Of a DNA stretch of 64,000 nt, positions 34,364 to 42,872 are shown piece after piece. A program made the position numbers and the translations under genes. The number at the start of each line of letters is the position of its first letter. Position 1 is the stretch's first letter. The DNA is taken from positions 62,001 through 126,000 of the forward strand of contig NZ_MSKS01000013.1 in assembly GCF_001937445.1 (NCBI RefSeq), given 5' to 3'. Below the pieces are notes generated by a model. It worked only from the letters and a program-made list of their open reading frames with translations, did no database searches and had not been told where the DNA came from. Source of the DNA: Actinomyces oris. Its GTDB lineage: Bacteria; Actinomycetota; Actinomycetes; Actinomycetales; Actinomycetaceae.

Positions 34364-36259
34364 ATGCCGAAGCAGCCGAATCACCAGCCGATTCACCAGG
34401 CAGCCAAAGACCTCACCGAGCATCCGGCCGAACACCCCGATCACTCCGGGCGCTCCGGCGTCACCGTCGGCGAGCTCATCCGGCCGGCGCGCCCGGCCAT
34501 GATCGTCACCGGGCTGCTGACCGCGCTCGGAGCGCTGATGTCCATCCTCCCCTTCGAGGCCCTGCGCAACATGGCGGCCATCTGGCTGGGTGAGACCTCG
34601 CCGGAGGGCTGGCGCAGCAGCCTGTGGATCTGGGCGGCGATCGCAGCCGTCGCCCTGTTCGCCTCCCAGGCCCTCTACCTGGCGGGCCTGGGGATCACGC
34701 ACCTGGCCGAGGCCCGACTGCGACACCACCTACGCAGACAAGTCGTCGAGGCCATCAGCAGCCTGCCCCTGGGGCGAGTGGCGCAGATCCCGCACGGCAC
34801 CATCCGCAAGATGGTCTGCGACGACACCACCTCCATCCACACCCTCGTCGCCCACGTCCCCGGTGACGCCACCAACGCCGTCGTCATGGCTACGGCCGGG
34901 GCGGCCTACCTGCTGTGGACCGACTGGCGCCTGGCCTGCGCGCTGCTGGGGCTGTGGGTACTCACCCTGGGGGTCATATCCCTGGCCCTGGCCGGCATGT
35001 CAGATATCACCGAGCGCTTCGGCGTCGCGCAGACCGCGCTGGCCGCCGCAACCGTCGAGATGCTCGAGGGCATCAAGGAGATCAAGGGCTTCCAGGCCAC
35101 CGACGCCTCCCGCACCCGCTTCAGCCGGGCGCGCACCGAGTTCTCCGAGCTGTCATACGAGTGGGTGAGCAGATCCGGGAAGGCCATCAGCGCCATGACC
35201 GCCGTCCTGCGGCCCTCCACGGTCTTCGCCACGGTCGCGCTCCTGGCCGTCCTGTTCACCTCCCAGGGGTGGACACCGCTGTCAGCCACCCTGCCGTTCT
35301 TCCTGGTGGCCCTCGGGCTGCCGGAGGGGCTTATGATCCTCGTCGGTCTCATGCAGCACATGTACGAGTCCAGGATGGCTGCCCAGGCCACCGCCGACCT
35401 GCTCTCCTTGCCGCCGATGCCCGAGGGGGCCCATGACGACGGCGAGGGACCCGCCCCCGGGCGCGTCGACGTCGAGGACGTCACTTTCTCCTACGAGGCC
35501 GGCTCCCCGGTCCTGCAGGGCCTGTCCTTCACCGCCGAACCGGGAAGCGTGACGGCGCTCGTCGGCCCCTCCGGTGGCGGCAAGTCGACCCTGGCCCGCC
35601 TCATCGCCCGCTTCTACGACGTCGACGCCGGTGCCGTGCGCATCAGCGGCGTCGACGTGCGCGAGGTGACATTCATCTGGTTGCTCTCTCGGGTGGCGGT
35701 CGTGCTGCAGGACGTGGCCCTGGCCCACGAGTCCGTCCACGACAACATCGCCCTGGGACGCCCCGACGCGACCCGGGAACAGGTTGAGGCGGCCGCCCGC
35801 GTGGCCTGCATCCACGAGCGCATCACACGTCTGCCCCATGGCTACGACACGATCCTGGGCGATACGGGAGGATTCCTCTCCGGAGGGGAGCGCCAGCGCG
35901 TCACCCTGGCGCGCGCCTACCTCCAGGACGCCCCCGTCCTCGTCCTGGACGAGGCCACAGCCCAGGCCGATCCGGCCTCCGAGCGCGACATCCACCAGGC
36001 CCTGTCCCGGCTGGCGGCCGGAAGGACCGTCATCATCATCGCCCACCGTCTGTCCACGATCCGCGACGCCGACCAGATCCTCGTCGTCGACGCCGGACGC
36101 ATCACCGAGCGCGGCACGCATGAGGAGCTGCTGGCCGCAGGCGGCCGCTACGCCGCCATGTGGAGCAGCCAGGACCTGAGCGAGGAGACCGACGCCGCGG
36201 CGCTGACCGCCCAGGTCGATCAGCCCGGAGCCGAGACCGCAGGGCAGGAAGAGGAGTAG
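34364..36259 (+). CDS. ABC half-transporter, exporter fold (IrtA/YbtP-like)
   Basis: A 631-residue membrane-spanning plus nucleotide-binding half-transporter. Six helices (about 45-330) precede an ABC domain with GPSGGGKST, LSGGERQRV and VLVLDEATAQADP. Two such halves in a row, next to iron-regulated genes, resemble IrtAB and YbtPQ, which have exporter folds but import ferric siderophores. No SIP-type reductase domain is present, unlike IrtA. AGGAG before ATG 34364 supports the start. It is 10 bp after the ECF fusion gene and 2 bp before its partner, so it likely shares the Fur/Zur-controlled transcript. Peptide or drug export cannot be excluded. Confidence 0.85.
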   Translation: MPKQPNHQPIHQAAKDLTEHPAEHPDHSGRSGVTVGELIRPARPAMIVTGLLTALGALMSILPFEALRNMAAIWLGETSPEGWRSSLWIWAAIAAVALFASQALYLAGLGITHLAEARLRHHLRRQVVEAISSLPLGRVAQIPHGTIRKMVCDDTTSIHTLVAHVPGDATNAVVMATAGAAYLLWTDWRLACALLGLWVLTLGVISLALAGMSDITERFGVAQTALAAATVEMLEGIKEIKGFQATDASRTRFSRARTEFSELSYEWVSRSGKAISAMTAVLRPSTVFATVALLAVLFTSQGWTPLSATLPFFLVALGLPEGLMILVGLMQHMYESRMAAQATADLLSLPPMPEGAHDDGEGPAPGRVDVEDVTFSYEAGSPVLQGLSFTAEPGSVTALVGPSGGGKSTLARLIARFYDVDAGAVRISGVDVREVTFIWLLSRVAVVLQDVALAHESVHDNIALGRPDATREQVEAAARVACIHERITRLPHGYDTILGDTGGFLSGGERQRVTLARAYLQDAPVLVLDEATAQADPASERDIHQALSRLAAGRTVIIIAHRLSTIRDADQILVVDAGRITERGTHEELLAAGGRYAAMWSSQDLSEETDAAALTAQVDQPGAETAGQEEE

Positions 36260-36261
36260 CC

Positions 36262-38001
36262 ATGTGGAAGCTGCTGACGCGAGTCGTCAACGCCGCCGAG
36301 ATGCGGACCATCACCGCCTGGTTCGTAGCCTCCGCAGTCCTTCAGGGCCTCACCCTGGCCCTCATGATCCCCTTCCTGCGCGCCCTCTACTCGCGCTCGG
36401 AGTCCCTGACCGGTTGGCTGATCGCAGTCGTGGCCCTGGGGGTGGTGAGCGTCGTCGTCGACACCATCGCCATGCACCGCTCCTACCGGGTCAGTGTCTT
36501 CGAGGTCTGCGACACGATGATCGACCGCGTCGCCGATCACGTCCTGACCCTGCCCCTGGGTTGGTTCAGCGCCGAGCGTGAGGCCGCCGTCGTCAACGCC
36601 ACCTCCAAGGAGGTCAACACCCTCTCCCACCTGGCCTCCATGGTGATCCCCAACCTGTGCAACGCCTTCATCGTCCCGCTGGTCATGGTCGTGGCCACCG
36701 CCGTCGTCGAGTGGCCCCTGGCGCTCATCATGGCCGCCGCCATCGTCCCGCTGGTCCTGACGTGGCGGCTCATGGGAGCCGCAACCACCCGCGCCAACGA
36801 GATGGAGGACCGCACCTCGAGCGCCGCGGCCGGACGCCTCGTGGAGTTCGCCCGGCTCCAGCCCGTGCTGCGCGCCACCGGCGTCACCAAGACGGGCTGG
36901 GCGCCGGTGCGAACCGCCCTGGAGGTCGACTCCACCGCCACCCTGGACGGCTTACGGGTCAAGGGCAGGCCCGGGCAGTACTTCAACCTCATCGTCAACA
37001 TCGCCTTTGCCCTGGTCATGGCGGTGGGACTGTCACGTGTGAGCGGGCACCGGCTCGACGTCGTCGCATACCTGGCGATCATGGCTGTCACCGCGCGCAC
37101 GCTCCTGCCACTGACCAAGGCCGCCATGTACGGCGCCGAGGCCGACAACGCGAAGGTCGCCCTGCGAGTCGTGGGGGACATTCTTAACGCCCGTCCCCTG
37201 CCCGACCCCGAGCCTGGCCAGGAGATCGAGCCCCGGGGGACCACGATCGCCCTGAACGACGTCTCCTTCTCCTACGACGCCGGCCGTCCCGTCCTGGCGG
37301 GCGTCTGCCTGAGCGCACCGCAGGGACGAGTGACCGCCCTGGTGGGGCCCTCAGGGGCAGGCAAGTCCACGATCCTGCGCCTGGCCGCCCGGTTCTGGGA
37401 CGTCGACGGCGGGACCGTCACCATTGGTGGCGCACCGGTGCGCTCCATGCGCGCCTCGACGATCATGGGCATGACCTCCATGGTCTTCCAGGACGTCTAC
37501 CTGTTCGACACCACCATCCGGGAGAACCTGCGCATCGCCCGGTTCGAGGCCACCGACGCCGAGCTGGCCGAGGCCGCCAGACGCGCCCGCCTGGACCGCG
37601 TCATCGAGGCGCTGCCGCACGGGTGGGACACACAGGTCGGTCCCGGCGGGCTGAGCCTGTCCGGTGGGGAGCGTCAGCGCGTCGCCATCGCCCGCGCCTT
37701 CGTCAAGGACGCCCCGATCCTCCTGCTTGACGAGATCACCTCGGCCTTGGACGGGGAGAATGAGTCCGCCATCACCGAGGTGGTGCGCGAGCTCTCCGAG
37801 GGCCGAACCGTCATCGTGGTGGCCCACCGCCTGTCCACCGTCCGCCAGGCCGACGAGGTCGTCTTCCTCGAGCCAAGTCAGGCCGGCGCCCGCGTGGTCC
37901 AGTGCGGTACGCCCCAGGAGCTGGCTGCCGTCCCCGGCCCCTTCCGCGAGTTCATCGAGGCCTCCACGGCCTCCTCGCGCTGGCACATCCGCCAGGAGTG
38001 A
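36262..38001 (+). CDS. ABC half-transporter, exporter fold (IrtB/YbtQ-like)
   Basis: Partner half-transporter of 579 residues: six helices, then the ABC domain with GPSGAGKST, LSGGERQRVAIARA and ILLLDEITSALDGE. Walker B has Asp-Glu-Ile in place of the more usual Asp-Glu-Ala. GAGGAG before ATG 36262 supports the start. It should pair with the upstream half to form the heterodimer. It is the last gene of the operon; a long hairpin follows after about 40 bp. Confidence 0.85.
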   Translation: MWKLLTRVVNAAEMRTITAWFVASAVLQGLTLALMIPFLRALYSRSESLTGWLIAVVALGVVSVVVDTIAMHRSYRVSVFEVCDTMIDRVADHVLTLPLGWFSAEREAAVVNATSKEVNTLSHLASMVIPNLCNAFIVPLVMVVATAVVEWPLALIMAAAIVPLVLTWRLMGAATTRANEMEDRTSSAAAGRLVEFARLQPVLRATGVTKTGWAPVRTALEVDSTATLDGLRVKGRPGQYFNLIVNIAFALVMAVGLSRVSGHRLDVVAYLAIMAVTARTLLPLTKAAMYGAEADNAKVALRVVGDILNARPLPDPEPGQEIEPRGTTIALNDVSFSYDAGRPVLAGVCLSAPQGRVTALVGPSGAGKSTILRLAARFWDVDGGTVTIGGAPVRSMRASTIMGMTSMVFQDVYLFDTTIRENLRIARFEATDAELAEAARRARLDRVIEALPHGWDTQVGPGGLSLSGGERQRVAIARAFVKDAPILLLDEITSALDGENESAITEVVRELSEGRTVIVVAHRLSTVRQADEVVFLEPSQAGARVVQCGTPQELAAVPGPFREFIEASTASSRWHIRQE

Positions 38002-38041
38002 TGCGTAGGCAGGTCATCTCGGATACGACAGATTCACGGAC

Positions 38042-38079
38042 TGACGCTGTCTCATACCGAACGGTATGGGGCAGCGTCA
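38042..38079 (+). terminator. Long hairpin terminator after the metal-uptake operon
   Basis: Two 18-nt arms, TGACGCTGTCTCATACCG (38042-38059) and CGGTATGGGGCAGCGTCA (38062-38079), pair along their whole length, with two G-U pairs. The tip is CATACCG-AA-CGGTATG, a palindrome in its own right that resembles the operator-like site 80 bp downstream. Confidence 0.65.
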
Positions 38080-38118
38080 CCGTTGTTATGAGAGCTCGTG
38101 AGGCTCCATGAAACCTCC

Positions 38119-38147
38119 TTGAAATACTGAGTGGTATCGTCAATACC
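38119..38147 (+). promoter_or_regulatory. Promoter of the ABC-2 transporter genes
   Basis: TTGAAA (38119-38124) and AATACC (38142-38147) with a 17-nt spacer, or CAATAC with 16. The -10 lies within the palindrome that follows, and GGTAT-N5-ATACC (38134-38148) adds another symmetric element. Confidence 0.45.
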
Positions 38148-38157
38148 GGCCGGTACG
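38142..38157. promoter_or_regulatory. Palindromic operator, candidate TetR-family site
   Basis: AATACCGGCCGGTACG contains the perfect 12-bp palindrome TACCGGCCGGTA (38144-38155). It overlaps the predicted -10 of the transporter operon. The TetR-type gene at 40196-40999 is the nearest candidate regulator. Confidence 0.5.
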
Positions 38158-38219
38158 GATCGATCTGGTGGTCGGTCGGGTTCCCGGATCCAGGTAGATG
38201 AACGAAAGGAGGAGGCTTC

Positions 38220-39173
38220 ATGGCCGACGTACTAGCCATTGAGGACCTTCACAAGCACTTCGGAAGCGGGGCGCACACGGTGAGAGCCAACGCCGGCGTC
38301 ACCATGCGGGTGGGTGCCGGCGAGGTGGTCGGGCTCCTCGGCCACAACGGTGCGGGCAAGACCACGCTGGTCAACCAGGTGGTGGGGCTCTTGCGCCCGA
38401 CCTCTGGAAGCATCAGGCTCGACGGTGTCGACGCCGTCGCCAACCCCGCTCTCGCCCGCCGCCTCACCAACGTCCAGGCACAGGCCAACGTCCCCATCAC
38501 GGGGCTCACGCCCCTGACCGCGATCGACCTCGTGGGGCGCATGCGAGGAGGGCGCCCGCGTCAGACACGCAGACGCGCCGAGGAGCTCATCGAGGCTCTT
38601 GACCTGGGGGAGTGGGCGAGGACTCCCGCGCAGAAGATCTCCGGCGGTATCGCCCGCCTGACAGCCTTCGCCATGTGCGCCGTCGTTCCCGGGCGCCTGG
38701 TCATCCTCGATGAGCCCACCAACGACGTCGACCCGGTGCGCCGGCGCCTGCTGTGGGACCAGATCCGACTCCTGGCCGATGCCGGATCCGCAGTCCTCCT
38801 CGTGACCCACAACGTGCGGGAGGCTGAACGGGCTGTCGACCGGCTCGCCGTCCTGGACCACGGCCACGTCATCGCCGAGGGAACTCCCGCAGCGCTCGTT
38901 GCCGGCCACGGATCCTCCTTCGTCCTGGAGATCAGTCGGACTCCCGGCCGACGGATCGAACCGCCCGCGGGAATGAGCCTGACGCAGCACGACGCCGTGC
39001 ACGCATCCGTGGCAGTGTCCTCCGACCGTACAGCGCAGGCCGTGGACTGGGCTGCTCACGCCCTCAAGGACTCCGCGATCGAGCGCTACGAGCTGGCACC
39101 GATCTCACTGGAGGACGTCTACGTCCACCTCACCGCGAGTACAGGACAAGAGGCGCATCGTCATGCCGCCTGA
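38220..39173 (+). CDS. ABC transporter ATP-binding protein
   Basis: ATPase of a two-gene ABC-2 transporter, 317 residues. Walker A is GHNGAGKTT, the Q-loop region is NVQAQANVP, the signature is degenerate (KISGGIARL rather than LSGGQ) and Walker B is LVILDEPTNDVDP. The C-terminal 90 residues form an extra domain as in drug and lantibiotic export ATPases. AAAGGAGGAGG lies just before the ATG. The permease follows after 117 bp. The substrate is unknown; the TetR gene behind it suggests a toxic compound or antibiotic. Confidence 0.88.
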   Translation: MADVLAIEDLHKHFGSGAHTVRANAGVTMRVGAGEVVGLLGHNGAGKTTLVNQVVGLLRPTSGSIRLDGVDAVANPALARRLTNVQAQANVPITGLTPLTAIDLVGRMRGGRPRQTRRRAEELIEALDLGEWARTPAQKISGGIARLTAFAMCAVVPGRLVILDEPTNDVDPVRRRLLWDQIRLLADAGSAVLLVTHNVREAERAVDRLAVLDHGHVIAEGTPAALVAGHGSSFVLEISRTPGRRIEPPAGMSLTQHDAVHASVAVSSDRTAQAVDWAAHALKDSAIERYELAPISLEDVYVHLTASTGQEAHRHAA

Positions 39174-39290
39174 ACCGAGTGAGGCAACGGGAGGCCCGGC
39201 CCGTTCCAAGGATCCACGTTGCCCCCGTGCCGCCATGTCAGCGCGGAACGACTCCAGCCCCCAGAGAAACAGGAAGTGAAGGACAAGCCG

Positions 39291-40100
39291 ATGCCTGCTT
39301 CAACCAGCGCCGCTACTGAAACGGCTCCAGCCGCTGTCACTGCCCTCGAGGTCACGTCCCAGACGACATCGCTCTGGCGTCAGCTCGGCCTGCTCATCCA
39401 GTGGCAGTTCCGACGCAGCCTGCCCATGCTGCCGCTGTTCATCATCGTCCAGACGCTGCTGTCCGTCTCCATGGTCCTGGGATACGGGCTCATCGCGGGA
39501 CACCCAGACCGCGAGGCGAGTCTCTACCTGGCCGGCGGTGGCCCGGCGATCGCGCTCATCTCACTGGGACTCATCATGACACCCCAGTGGGTCTCCCAGT
39601 CCCGCACCGAGGGCAGTCTGGACTGGATGCGCACCCTGCCCGTCCCCAGGATCGCCTTCCTCCTGGCAGACCTCGCGATCTGGACCGCCCTGGCACTACC
39701 CGGCTTGGTCGTGGGCGTCATCGTCGCCAACGCCCGCTTCGACGTCGACCTCGCCCCGCAGTGGTGGCTGGTACCCGGCGCCGTGCTGGTCGCCCTGACA
39801 GCGGCCTGCATCGGCTACGCCATCGCCACGCTCCTGGCTCCGGCCCTGGCTCAGATCCTCTCCCAGGTGCTCGCCTTCGGCATCTTGCTGTTCTCTCCCA
39901 TGAGCTTTCCTTCCGACAGACTCCCCGACTGGGCCCAGGAGCTCCACCGCTGGCTGCCCTTCGAGCCCATGGCGCAGGTGGTGCGCGCCGGCCTGTTCTC
40001 CCACGACGCCACCATGCCCACCCGGTCCTGGGTCCTGCTGGTTGGATGGTGCCTGGTGTCCATCGCCGGAGCGTCATGGGCCCTGGGAAAGCGGCCCTGA
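39291..40100 (+). CDS. ABC-2 type transporter permease
   Basis: Membrane partner of the preceding ATPase, 269 residues with six predicted helices, starting near residue 40. The last loop carries SFPSDRLPDWAQELHRWLPFEPMAQVVRA, here split as SFPSDRLPDWAQ and LHRWLPFEPMAQVVRA, typical of ABC-2 exporters just before the final helices. I chose ATG 39291 (MPASTSAAT), with GAAGG upstream; the frame is open for 24 more codons that look non-coding. Confidence 0.85.
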   Translation: MPASTSAATETAPAAVTALEVTSQTTSLWRQLGLLIQWQFRRSLPMLPLFIIVQTLLSVSMVLGYGLIAGHPDREASLYLAGGGPAIALISLGLIMTPQWVSQSRTEGSLDWMRTLPVPRIAFLLADLAIWTALALPGLVVGVIVANARFDVDLAPQWWLVPGAVLVALTAACIGYAIATLLAPALAQILSQVLAFGILLFSPMSFPSDRLPDWAQELHRWLPFEPMAQVVRAGLFSHDATMPTRSWVLLVGWCLVSIAGASWALGKRP

Positions 40101-40195
40101 ACCGGCCCGCATAGTCGGAGCCCGGTGGAGGACGTGACGAATGTGGGGGAAGGACCGTGAAACCCTTTCTGAGGGGCCTCCTCTACAGTGGGGGC

Positions 40196-40999
40196 ATGAC
40201 CGCCAGGAGCTCCGACCGTGGGCCGAACAGTGACAGTGATGACTTCGGGGCGTCCGCCTCTCATGACCTCAGGGAGGCGACTCGCGCCCTCAATGAGGCG
40301 ATCATCGCCTTCTCCCGTGCGGCGGGCGCGGCCGGTCAGGAAGCGCGCCGGAGTAGTGAGATCGCGGTGGCGACCTCCCTGGACCTCGCCTCCCGGAAGC
40401 TGGCCTCCGCCTCCACCGCAGTCAGCGGCGCCGCCCCGAGGCGGGGCGGTGGACGGCGTCGGAACGAGGAGACCAGGGCGCGGATCCTTGCTGCTGCCAG
40501 GGAGGTCTTCGCCGCCAAGGGCTACGAGGGGGCGTCGGTCAGCGACATCGCCTCGGCGGCCGGATTCACCAAGGGCGCCTTCTACTCCTCCTTCCCCTCC
40601 AAGGAGGCCCTGTTCCTGGAGGTCGTCACCTGTGGTGAGGAGAGTTCGGATGAGGCCGCTCGCCAGATGGCGAGCCCCGACCAGTGGGGAGAGCAGCTCC
40701 AGGAGCTTCCCATGGAGGATGTTGTCCTGCACCTGGAGACCTGGCTCTACGCCATTCGTCACGAGGACTCCCGGGACCGGCTAGCAGGCAGCTGGCGACG
40801 CTGGCTGAGAGAGACCTCTGTCATGGTGGCCCGTTCCCACGGACGCCGTGAGCCGAGCCAGCAGGATGAGGAGACGGCCTTCGGACTCCTGGCGGTGGGC
40901 ATCTTCGGCCGCGTGAGCGCCGCAGCCACCACCTCGCAGGAGGTCGAACCCATCATCCAGCGCCTGTCCGAGCGACTCCTTGAGGACGGTGGCAACTGA
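40196..40999 (+). CDS. TetR-family regulator with an N-terminal helical extension
   Basis: A 267-residue regulator. The TetR DNA-binding domain lies unusually late (about residues 88-140): RILAAAREVFAAKGYEGASV followed by SDIASAAGFTKGAFYSSFPS. Before it stands an amphipathic Ala-rich segment (about 22-75) that could form a coiled coil, and a Gly/Arg linker. The C-terminal ligand domain follows. ATG 40196 is chosen; a GTG at 40157 has a GGGGGAAGGA site too close to be ideal. It follows the ABC-2 genes and probably represses them at 38142-38157. Confidence 0.85.
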   Translation: MTARSSDRGPNSDSDDFGASASHDLREATRALNEAIIAFSRAAGAAGQEARRSSEIAVATSLDLASRKLASASTAVSGAAPRRGGGRRRNEETRARILAAAREVFAAKGYEGASVSDIASAAGFTKGAFYSSFPSKEALFLEVVTCGEESSDEAARQMASPDQWGEQLQELPMEDVVLHLETWLYAIRHEDSRDRLAGSWRRWLRETSVMVARSHGRREPSQQDEETAFGLLAVGIFGRVSAAATTSQEVEPIIQRLSERLLEDGGN

Positions 41000-41103
41000 C
41001 GCTCCTCCTCCGCCGAGAGCAACCTGTTTCGCATAGGGGTAAGGCAAACACGGCTGCCGTGCGCGAACAGTGTTCTTCTCGGTTGAGGGAGAGGGCCTCG
41101 CGG

Positions 41104-41790
41104 TCAGGCGACCTGTTCCCGGTAGCGGAGGGCCACCAGCTCGGCGAGCGCCGGGTGGTCGCCGATGGGCGCGGCTACGACGTCGGCGCCCGTGGAGTGC
41201 AGGGCCCGGTGAAAACGTCCCTCCGCCAGCAGGTAGGTGGCCACACCTACCCGCCCGGCGCCTCGGGCCCGGGCCGTGCTCACCGCGTCACGGACACTGG
41301 GGCGCGCAGCCGACAGGTAGGCGGGCGTCACCTCGCGCCCCAGACGCGCCTCGAGCAGGCGAGTGATGGCCTCAACCTCCTCCAGTGCCACCGCCTGACG
41401 CGACCCGGCCGCGCCCAGAACAATATGGTCGAGCCCTGCAAGCCCGCCCAGGGGCGCGGAGGCCTCGTGAAGCCGCTGCGCCACGGCCTCCACCAGGTGC
41501 GCCTCGACCCCCAGGTGCCCGGTGACCGTCCCCGACCCGTGTCGTTCCACTGCGGCCGGTACGTCATGGACGACGTGATAGCCGCGGGCCAGGAAGAAGG
41601 GCAGCACCACCGGATCCACCAGCCCCTCCAGCGCCGTGGCCGGGTCCGGGGGCTGGAGCTCGACGTAACCGGTGCGCACCTCCACCTCGGGCAGGATCGT
41701 GCCGACGCGCTCAGCGGTGCGCGACAGGACTGAGGACGGCCCGGGCCGTCGCGAGCCGTGGGCCAGCAGCACCAGGGGACGAGTGCTCAT
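41104..41790 (-). CDS. Sirohydrochlorin chelatase-like protein (CbiX/SirB family)
   Basis: A 228-residue chelatase-fold protein with two similar halves. The metal-binding His is in LLAHGSRRPG, and PFFLARGYHVVHDVP follows, as in ferrochelatases of siroheme synthesis. It is last in the sulfur operon, where it would insert iron into sirohydrochlorin for the siroheme of sulfite reductase. The start overlaps the stop of the TauE/SafE gene by 4 bp. A cobalt chelatase role is less likely because no cobalamin genes are near. Confidence 0.85.
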   Translation of the reverse strand: MSTRPLVLLAHGSRRPGPSSVLSRTAERVGTILPEVEVRTGYVELQPPDPATALEGLVDPVVLPFFLARGYHVVHDVPAAVERHGSGTVTGHLGVEAHLVEAVAQRLHEASAPLGGLAGLDHIVLGAAGSRQAVALEEVEAITRLLEARLGREVTPAYLSAARPSVRDAVSTARARGAGRVGVATYLLAEGRFHRALHSTGADVVAAPIGDHPALAELVALRYREQVA

Positions 41791-42830
41791 ACCGGCTCCA
41801 CCACCAGAACCGCGTGCGCGTGAGGACGAGCCGGCTCGACCGGCCTCGACCCGAGCGGACCACTCGAAGTGAGAGTCTCGTCCGGCACAGCAGCCTCAGG
41901 TGCGTGGCCGTACCGAGGATCGGTGCGGACCTCCTCAAGCACCTGCTCGGTCTCCTCCCGAATGTCTGTGGCGGTGGCGCGTGCCTTGCGGACCGCCAGG
42001 GTCAGGAAGGCCGCCCAGATCACCCCGAGCGCGCCGTACAACACGACTCCGGTTCGGGCCGAGGCCTCGGCCCAGGACAGGAGCACCCGCAGGTTCGTGG
42101 CCAGGATCAGCCCGCCGACGGCGGTGCCCAGCACCGCTCCAGGCAGACGGGAGACCAGCCAGGCGGCGATCGGTGCGGCCACCAGCCCGCCGGCCAGCAG
42201 GGTCAGGACAATGCCGAGGCTGATGCCCGCGGTGCCCAGTCCGGTGAGGAAGCCGGCCGAGGCCGCCACCGTCACCAGGAACTCCGAGGCCCCCACCGAG
42301 CCGACCACGGTGCGCGGTGCCGTACGACCACCCGTGAGCAGCGTCGTCGTCACCACCGGTCCCCAGCCGCCACCGCCGGTGGCGTCAACGAAACCGCCCA
42401 CCACTCCCAGGGGGACCAGGAGCCGCCTGCCGTGTGGGGAGCGCCGGCTACCGGATCCCTTAGGCGGGCGCAGGGAGAAGCGCCCCAGGACATAGGCCCC
42501 CAGCAGGATCAGCAGGCTCGCCGTCACCGGGGTCGCCGCGCGGGTCGACAGGTGCGACAGGACCGTGGCGCCGCCGAAGGCCCCCACCGCGCCGGGCAGC
42601 CCCAGCCGGACCACCAGGCGAGGATCGGTGTTGCCCAGCCTCCAGTGGGAGGCCCCCGAGGCCAGGGTCGTGCCGATCTCAGCCAGGTGCACCGAGGCCG
42701 AGGCGAGCGCCGGGCTCAGCCCGGCCAGAAGCAGCAGGGAGGAGGAGGTCATGCCGTACCCCATCCCGAGGGAGCCGTCGACCAGCTGGGCGGCCAGGCC
42801 GACGAGGGCGAGAAGAACAAGTTTGCGCAT
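41787..42830 (-). CDS. TauE/SafE-family membrane transporter
   Basis: An integral membrane protein of 347 residues with about eight helices and a polar C-terminal tail of 90 residues. The two-fold repeated pattern QLVDGSLGMGYGMTSSSLLL and VVGGFVDATGGGGWGPVVTT is diagnostic of the TauE/SafE (sulfite exporter) family. Its place in the sulfate reduction operon suggests sulfate uptake or sulfite export; direction cannot be told. The tail with Pro/Glu-rich residues is unusual in length. Confidence 0.88.
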   Translation of the reverse strand: MRKLVLLALVGLAAQLVDGSLGMGYGMTSSSLLLLAGLSPALASASVHLAEIGTTLASGASHWRLGNTDPRLVVRLGLPGAVGAFGGATVLSHLSTRAATPVTASLLILLGAYVLGRFSLRPPKGSGSRRSPHGRRLLVPLGVVGGFVDATGGGGWGPVVTTTLLTGGRTAPRTVVGSVGASEFLVTVAASAGFLTGLGTAGISLGIVLTLLAGGLVAAPIAAWLVSRLPGAVLGTAVGGLILATNLRVLLSWAEASARTGVVLYGALGVIWAAFLTLAVRKARATATDIREETEQVLEEVRTDPRYGHAPEAAVPDETLTSSGPLGSRPVEPARPHAHAVLVVEPV

Positions 42831-42872
42831 CAGTGACTCCAGGACATTCGGTCTGCATGCGCCGAGGAGGAC

